Part shown: positions 6,306 through 10,275 of the stretch, in pieces | Layout: every line of letters begins with the position of its first letter | Position numbering within the stretch: the stretch's first letter is position 1 | Assembly: GCA_031282535.1 (NCBI GenBank) | Contig: JAITDM010000157.1 | Location: forward strand, 1-10,275 | Length of the DNA stretch: 10,275 nucleotides | DNA from: Oscillospiraceae bacterium | GTDB taxonomy: Bacteria; Bacillota; Clostridia; Oscillospirales; UBA929 | Reading direction: 5' to 3' | Translations under genes and position numbers: made by a program | Notes under the pieces: model-generated | Told to the model about the DNA's origin: nothing | The model's input: only the letters and a program-made list of their open reading frames with translations | Database searches by the model: none

Positions 6306-6366
6306 GGAATCGGTTGGTGATCTTCGGGCGCGCCCGGGGGGAGACCGCAACGAGGAGGGTATCCCC

Positions 6367-6813
6367 ATGCGAATTTCCGCCAAGGGGCGATATGCGCTGG
6401 CCGCCGTCACAGAGATTGCGCGGAGCTCGTCCAAAAACGAGAACATCTCTACGATCAGCATCGCGAACCAGCTCGGGATTTCCAAAATTTACCTTGAACA
6501 GGTGTTCGCGCAGCTCAAGAAGGGCAATATCCTGGTCTCCGAGAAGGGGTCGCGCGGCGGCTACCAGCTGGCGCAGGCCCCGAAGAACATCACGGTGTGG
6601 CATGTGCTGATGGTCGTCGAGAACGCGCTGATGGACCCGGCCGGCAGCTCGGTGGAAAAGAGCGCGCCGGAGATCGCGATGGCGATGCAGGCGCTGGTGT
6701 TCGACGCGCTGGACAAGAGCATCCGCGACGCCATGACCCGCGTGAGCGTGCAGGACCTGCTGGACTTTGCCGAGGCCCAGCGCGGCGAGCAGGCGTTTAT
6801 GTATTATCTTTAA
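6367..6813 (+). CDS. cymR: Rrf2-family transcriptional regulator, CymR-like
   Basis: 148-residue winged-helix regulator of the Rrf2 family. N-terminal MRISAKGRYAL, helix-turn-helix with GISKIYLEQVFAQLKK, wing GSRGGYQLAQAP (about 62-73), and the C-terminal GEQAFMYYL that resembles the GEQEAYMFYI tail of Bacillus CymR. It contains no cysteine at all, so it cannot bind an Fe-S cluster through the CX5CX5C-type ligands of IscR or NsrR. CymR is the master repressor of cysteine metabolism in Bacillus and Staphylococcus and acts together with CysK and O-acetylserine. ATG at 6367 has GAGGAGGG 6 bases upstream. Divergent from the yezD-cysK-nitrogenase-like operon, with matched elements in both promoters. 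The family is certain; CymR orthology is likely from sequence and context. Confidence 0.88.
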   Translation: MRISAKGRYALAAVTEIARSSSKNENISTISIANQLGISKIYLEQVFAQLKKGNILVSEKGSRGGYQLAQAPKNITVWHVLMVVENALMDPAGSSVEKSAPEIAMAMQALVFDALDKSIRDAMTRVSVQDLLDFAEAQRGEQAFMYYL

Positions 6814-6815
6814 AT

Positions 6816-6848
6816 TTGATTATGAGGCGTTGCACGCCTCATAATCAA
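6816..6848. repeat. Perfect 15-bp inverted repeat with 3-base loop after the regulator gene
   Basis: TTGATTATGAGGCGT (6816-6830), loop TGC, then its exact reverse complement (6834-6848), starting 2 bases after the regulator stop. There is no U-run on either strand, so it is not a standard intrinsic terminator, though so stable a hairpin could still protect the mRNA end or reduce read-through. With the following GC-rich block it has the look of a dispersed intergenic repeat. Confidence 0.6.
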
Positions 6849-6971
6849 CACGAAGGTTGGACCACCGCCCTGCGGGGCGATGCGGGGAGCCGGCGGCGGA
6901 AGTGAATTTCGCCGCCGGCGGATCGGATGGCCGCTTGCGAGGCGCGCAGCGACCGGGAAGGGGAGAGTGTG
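6849..6971 (+). other. GC-rich leader before the PLP enzyme gene, with hairpins
   Basis: Contains a small hairpin CGCCC-TGCG-GGGCG (6866-6879) and a larger one at 6889-6919, then the ribosome binding site AAGGGGAGA at 6958-6966. No clear -35/-10 pair and no copy of the 24-base element seen in the divergent promoters was found, so the metabolic genes either read through from the regulator promoter or use a promoter I could not recognise. Confidence 0.4.
6889..6919 (+). repeat. GC-rich hairpin upstream of the PLP enzyme gene
   Basis: Stem GCCGGCGGCG (6889-6898) pairs exactly with CGCCGCCGGC (6910-6919); G-T, A-T and A-T pairs extend it to 13 bp around a 5-base loop. It lies just before the upstream in-frame ATG at 6927, which has no ribosome binding site. 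Confidence 0.5.
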
Positions 6972-8126
6972 TTGGATTTTCAGACGCTTTGCGTCCATGG
7001 GGGCGCTCGAAAATACGATGTGACGGGGGCCGTCAGCGTGCCGATTTTTCAGTCGGCCACGTTTGCGCACCCCGGTGTGGGAGAGAGCACCGGGTATGAC
7101 TATTCGCGGCAGCAAAACCCCACGCGGGAGCATTTGGAGGCGCTGATCGCGGGGCTGGAAAACGGCGTCGACGCGCTGGCCTTCTCCTCCGGCATGGCCG
7201 CCATCTCGCTGGCGATGGAGCTCTTTGCGCCGGGCGACCACATCATCGCCTCCGACGACATCTACGGCGGCACCCACCGCCTGTTTTTTCATCTCTCCGC
7301 CAAAAACGGGATCACCTTCAGCCTTGTGAACACCTCTGACCCCGCGCAGGTGGAGGCGGCCGTCACGCCGCGCACAAAGGCCGTCTTCGTCGAGACGCCG
7401 ACAAACCCGATGATGCAGGTCACCGACATCGCTGCGGTGGCCGGGGCGGCGCGGGTGCGGGGGCTTATGCTGCTCGTGGACAACACCTTTCTCACGCCCT
7501 GTTTTCAAAAGCCGCTGGACCTCGGGGCGGACATTGTCATCCACAGCGGCACGAAGTACCTGGGCGGGCACAACGACACGCTCTCGGGCTTCCTCGTCGT
7601 GCGGGACCCGGCGCTGGCCGAGCGGCTGCGCTTTCTGCACAAGACCGTGGGCGCCTGTCTCTCCCCCTTCGAGAGCTGGCTGCTGATCCGCAGCATCAAG
7701 ACGCTGGCCGTGCGCATGGAGCGCCAGCAGGCGAGTGCCCTGCAGATCGCCCGGTGGCTGCGGACCCAGCCGGGGATCGAGGCCGTCTATTACCCCGGCC
7801 TGCCCGACCACCCCCAATATGAGATCTCCTGCCGGCAGACCCGCGGCTTTGGGGCCATGCTCTCCTTTGGCACGGACCGGGCGGAGACGGCGGAGCGCAT
7901 CCTGCGGGCCGTGAAAGTCGTCCAATACGCCGAGAGCCTGGGCGGGGCGGAGAGCCTGATCACCTACCCGATGCTCCAGACCCACGCCGACATCCCCGAA
8001 GCGGAGCGGGAGGCCAAGGGCATCACGAACCGGCTGCTGCGGCTGTCGGTGGGCCTGGAGGCGGTGGAGGACCTGATCGCCGACCTCGGACAGGCCATCG
8101 CCGCCGGGCCGGACGGGGGGTGCTGA
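6972..8126 (+). CDS. Cys/Met metabolism PLP-dependent enzyme (cystathionine lyase/synthase or O-acetylhomoserine sulfhydrylase-like)
   Basis: Cytoplasmic gamma-family PLP enzyme of transsulfuration, 384 residues. PLP lysine K195 in HSGTKYLGGHND, D170 in VDNTF for the pyridine nitrogen, YSRQQNPTR at 44-52 for the phosphate from the neighbouring subunit, SSGMAA at 72-77, and Y98 in DIYGGTH stacking on PLP. The site filled by Cys116 in methionine gamma-lyase (YGCTH) is glycine, so a classical methionine gamma-lyase is unlikely; cystathionine gamma-synthase, beta-lyase, gamma-lyase and O-acetylhomoserine sulfhydrylase cannot be separated by eye. TTG 6972 was chosen because AAGGGGAGA lies about 6 bases upstream and homologues start MDF/MKF before the VHGG motif; GTG 6969 and ATG 6927 are in-frame alternatives. 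It is followed 3 bases later by the malY-like gene, so the two are co-translated partners in C-S bond chemistry. Confidence 0.9.
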   Translation: MDFQTLCVHGGARKYDVTGAVSVPIFQSATFAHPGVGESTGYDYSRQQNPTREHLEALIAGLENGVDALAFSSGMAAISLAMELFAPGDHIIASDDIYGGTHRLFFHLSAKNGITFSLVNTSDPAQVEAAVTPRTKAVFVETPTNPMMQVTDIAAVAGAARVRGLMLLVDNTFLTPCFQKPLDLGADIVIHSGTKYLGGHNDTLSGFLVVRDPALAERLRFLHKTVGACLSPFESWLLIRSIKTLAVRMERQQASALQIARWLRTQPGIEAVYYPGLPDHPQYEISCRQTRGFGAMLSFGTDRAETAERILRAVKVVQYAESLGGAESLITYPMLQTHADIPEAEREAKGITNRLLRLSVGLEAVEDLIADLGQAIAAGPDGGC

Positions 8127-8129
8127 GCC

Positions 8130-9308
8130 ATGACGTACGACTTCGACCGGGTGATCGACCGCACGAACACCGACAGCCTCAAATACGATTTTGCCCGCCA
8201 GCGGGGCAAGCCGGAGGGGATTTTGCCGCTGTGGGTGGCGGACATGGACTTTCAGGCGCCGCCCTGCGTGCTGGATGCGCTGGCGGAGCGGAGCCGGCAC
8301 GGCATTTTCGGCTATTCCGACACCGGCGAAGACTACGCCGCCGTGCTGCAGGATTGGTTTTGGCGCCGGTTTCGATGGCGGATCGAGCCGGACTGGATCG
8401 TCAAGACGCCGGGCGTCGTGACCGCCCTCCACATCGCGGTGCAGGCGTTCACCGCGCCGGGGGACGGCATCATCATCCAGCAGCCGGTGTACTATCCCTT
8501 CTCCGCGGCGGTGCGGACCACGGGCCGGACGCTGGTGGTGAGCGAGCTGGTGCTGCAGGACGGGCGCTATCAGATCGACTTTGCCGATTTCGAGGCCAAG
8601 GTCAAGGCGGGGCGGGTCACGCTCTTCATCCTCTGCAGCCCGCACAACCCGGTGGGCCGCGTCTGGACCGAAGAGGAGCTCACAAAGCTGGGCGACATCT
8701 GCCTCCGGCACGGCGTGCGTGTGGTCTCCGACGAGATCCACGCGGACTTCGTCTTTCCGGGCCGCCGGCACCGGGTTTTTGCCGATCTCAGCCCCGCGCT
8801 GCGGGACATCACGATCACCTGCACCGCGCCCTCCAAGACCTTCAACCTGGCGGGCCTGCAGATCTCCAACATCCTGATCGCGGACCCGCGTCTCAGGGCC
8901 GCGTTTGCGCGGGCGTACGCCGCCGCCGGGCTGAGCCAGCTCGGGATCATGGGCCTCGTCGCCTGCCGGGCCGCCTACGCCGGCGGGGAGGCGTGGCTGG
9001 AGGCGCTGAAGGTCTATCTGACCGGCAGCCTCGCGCTCCTGCGAGACACGCTGGCGCGGACGCTGCCGGCGGTGCGCCTGATCGAGCCGGAGGGCACCTA
9101 TCTCGCCTGGCTGGACTGCCGGGCGCTGGGGCTCACGCCCGCCGAGCTGGACGACCGGATCGTCCGCCGGGCCGGGCTGTGGCTGGACGAGGGTCCCATG
9201 TTTGGCGCGGGCGGCGCGGGCTTCCAGCGGATCAACTTTGCCTGTCCCCGGTCCGTGCTGACCCGGGCGCTGACGCAGCTCGGGCGAATCGATGTCAGTG
9301 AACAGTGA
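8130..9308 (+). CDS. MalY/PatB-type PLP-dependent C-S beta-lyase (cystathionine beta-lyase)
   Basis: Fold-type I aminotransferase-like enzyme that cleaves C-S bonds of cystathionine, cysteine S-conjugates or cysteine to thiol or sulfide, pyruvate and ammonia. 392 residues, the normal length. Signatures: FDRVIDRTNTDSLKYD at 5-20, LPLWVADMDF at 32-41, PHNPVGRVWT at 171-180 with N173, SDEIHADF at 200-207 with D201, PLP lysine K236 in APSKTFNLAG, and FQRINFACPRS near the C-terminus with the carboxylate-binding arginine. ATG 8130 comes 3 bases after the preceding stop, with a GGGGGG-type binding site inside the upstream gene. PatB in Bacillus and MalY in E. coli are the best-known relatives. With the preceding gene it forms a sulfur-amino-acid pair; it could also release thiols from S-conjugates. 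Confidence 0.92.
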   Translation: MTYDFDRVIDRTNTDSLKYDFARQRGKPEGILPLWVADMDFQAPPCVLDALAERSRHGIFGYSDTGEDYAAVLQDWFWRRFRWRIEPDWIVKTPGVVTALHIAVQAFTAPGDGIIIQQPVYYPFSAAVRTTGRTLVVSELVLQDGRYQIDFADFEAKVKAGRVTLFILCSPHNPVGRVWTEEELTKLGDICLRHGVRVVSDEIHADFVFPGRRHRVFADLSPALRDITITCTAPSKTFNLAGLQISNILIADPRLRAAFARAYAAAGLSQLGIMGLVACRAAYAGGEAWLEALKVYLTGSLALLRDTLARTLPAVRLIEPEGTYLAWLDCRALGLTPAELDDRIVRRAGLWLDEGPMFGAGGAGFQRINFACPRSVLTRALTQLGRIDVSEQ

Positions 9309-9322
9309 GCAGATAACAGTGA
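9295..9322. repeat. Four tandem heptamers spanning the malY-like stop codon
   Basis: TCAGTGA, ACAGTGA, GCAGATA, ACAGTGA in perfect 7-base register. Copies 1 and 2 encode the last residues and stop (TGA at 9306-9308) of the lyase; the others lie in the gap. It resembles the heptamer array at 923-948 in length and period but not in sequence. Confidence 0.55.
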
Positions 9323-9346
9323 TACGGCACAAAGGGGGGCGTACGG

Positions 9347-10275
9347 ATGAAGAAAGCGGTTGTCATTGGCGGGCGGGGCAAGGTGGGCGGTTACCTGGTG
9401 CCCATGCTCGCGGAGACGGGGTTCGAGGTCGTCTGCGTCAGCCGGGGGCGGACGGAGCCCTTTGCGAAACAGGATGTCTGGCGGCAGGTGCGGCAGGTGA
9501 ACCTCGACCGGAGCGCGGCGGACTTCGCGGACGCGGTCCGGGCGCTCGGGGCGGACGTCGTCGTGGACATGATCTGCTTTGAAGACGCGGACATGCGCCG
9601 GCTGATCGGCGCGCTGCGCGGCGCCGTCGCGCACTACCTGGTCTGCGGCAGCGTGTGGATGCACGGGCCGAGCGGGGCGGTCCCCGTCCGGGAGGAGGAG
9701 GGCCGAGATCCGCTGGAGCCGTATGGCGCCGAGAAGGACAAGATGGACAGAACCATCGCCCGGGTCTTTGCGGAACACGCCTTCCCGGGCACGGCGGTAC
9801 ACCCCGGCCACATCGTCTGCCCGGGCGACGTGCCGATCAATCCGCAGGGCTGCAAGAGCCTGGACGCGTTTGATACCCTGCGGGCGGGGGCGCCGCTGTA
9901 CCTGCCGAATTTCGGCATGGAGACCCTCCACCATGTCCACGCGCGGGACGTGGCCGGCGTGTTCCTCGCGGCCATCCAAGCCGGGGCGCCGGCGTTTGGG
10001 CAGGGGTTCCACGCGGTGTCCCCGCGCGCCGTCACGCTGCGGGGCTACGCCCTGGAGGCGGCCGGCTGGTACGGCCGTCAGGCGGACCTGCGCTTTGAGC
10101 CCTACGACGTCTGGAAGGCGCGCGTGAGCGAAACGGAGGCGGAGGCGACGCTCTCGCACATCGCCCACAGCCCCAGCGCCTCCATGGAGAAAGCGGCGCG
10201 CCTGCTCGGCTTTACGCCCCGGTACACCTCCTACGAGGCGATCCGGGAATGCCTCGCCTCCCTGGACGCGCTCTG
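9347..10275 (+). CDS. NAD-dependent epimerase/dehydratase-like protein (extended SDR), reaching the window edge
   Basis: 309 complete codons are visible. Rossmann nucleotide-binding motif GGRGKVGG at 8-15 (atypical spacing), a D-Y/S-type strand VVVDMIC at 71-77, and the catalytic pair YGAEK with Y126 and K130 after G101-S102, all features of extended short-chain dehydrogenases. Substrate unknown. ATG 9347 has GGGGGG 7 to 12 bases upstream. It lies 38 bases after the malY-like gene, so it is probably cotranscribed, though its link to sulfur chemistry is not evident. The final two bases, TG, are in the stop-codon position of the frame, and the length already suits the family, so the gene may end at base 10276 or 10278; this cannot be confirmed here. 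Confidence 0.82.
   Translation, partial: MKKAVVIGGRGKVGGYLVPMLAETGFEVVCVSRGRTEPFAKQDVWRQVRQVNLDRSAADFADAVRALGADVVVDMICFEDADMRRLIGALRGAVAHYLVCGSVWMHGPSGAVPVREEEGRDPLEPYGAEKDKMDRTIARVFAEHAFPGTAVHPGHIVCPGDVPINPQGCKSLDAFDTLRAGAPLYLPNFGMETLHHVHARDVAGVFLAAIQAGAPAFGQGFHAVSPRAVTLRGYALEAAGWYGRQADLRFEPYDVWKARVSETEAEATLSHIAHSPSASMEKAARLLGFTPRYTSYEAIRECLASLDAL

Larger units (their letters stand above)
6056..6366. promoter_or_regulatory. Divergent control region between yezD and the CymR-like gene
   Basis: 311 bases without a gene. It holds a minus-strand sigma-A-type promoter, a plus-strand sigma-A-type promoter, a matched pair of 24-base elements over both -10 boxes, an 8-base direct repeat CCCTTTGG (6164-6171 and 6279-6286, same strand), and a 10-base GC repeat GCGCGCCGGG (6204-6213, 6220-6229) between the promoters. 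The AT-rich block 6096-6150 contrasts sharply with the surrounding GC-rich DNA. Confidence 0.75.

Noticed and set aside
6810..9332. An 840-codon open frame on the minus strand opposite the regulator gap and both PLP enzymes
   Set aside because: Its translation is Arg/Pro/Gly/His-rich low-complexity sequence with no recognisable domain, and the opposite strand encodes two clear enzymes with all catalytic motifs. It is an artefact of high GC.
1..10275. CRISPR arrays, tRNA or rRNA genes, insertion sequences
   Set aside because: No regularly spaced repeats, no tRNA-like cloverleaf, no rRNA signature and no transposase were seen.

Overview
The window looks like a chromosomal region of a high-GC anaerobic member of the Firmicutes (Clostridia). 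This is inferred from strong AGGAGG-type ribosome binding sites, TTG and GTG starts, and an Rrf2 regulator of the CymR type, which is typical of that phylum. The theme is sulfur metabolism built around a nitrogenase-like enzyme. Two divergent transcription units leave a 311-base control region at about 6056-6366.

Leftward unit (minus strand, read from 6055 down to 1): a 52-residue YezD-family protein, a cysteine synthase (cysK), a NifB-like radical SAM protein, a NifK-like subunit, a NifD-like subunit, a small NifX/NafY-type cofactor-binding protein, and a NifH-like iron protein cut by the window edge. Gaps are short (5 to 63 bases, apart from 171 bases between yezD and cysK), and nifX and nifH overlap by ATGA. 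The D and K proteins keep the three-cysteine pattern of a P-cluster. The D protein also keeps the cysteine that binds the active-site cofactor in NifD, but not the cofactor histidine. With NifB present and nifE, nifN and nifV not seen here, this resembles group IV nitrogenase-like reductases such as methylthio-alkane reductase (Mar) rather than a dinitrogen-fixing enzyme. That assignment is inference.

Rightward unit (plus strand): a CymR-like Rrf2 regulator with no cysteine; a 158-base gap with two strong hairpins; a cystathionine lyase/synthase-family PLP enzyme; a MalY/PatB-type C-S lyase; and an extended-SDR epimerase-like protein that runs to the window edge.

The two divergent promoters carry near-identical 24-base elements over their -10 boxes (21 of 24 identical), on opposite strands and in the same position relative to the promoter. 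This suggests one regulator, plausibly the CymR-like protein encoded here, controls both itself and the nitrogenase-like operon. The working model is a sulfur-starvation regulon: the nitrogenase-like enzyme reductively cleaves an organic sulfur compound, CysK and the PLP enzymes capture or redistribute the sulfur, and the CymR-like regulator (possibly with CysK) senses sulfur status.
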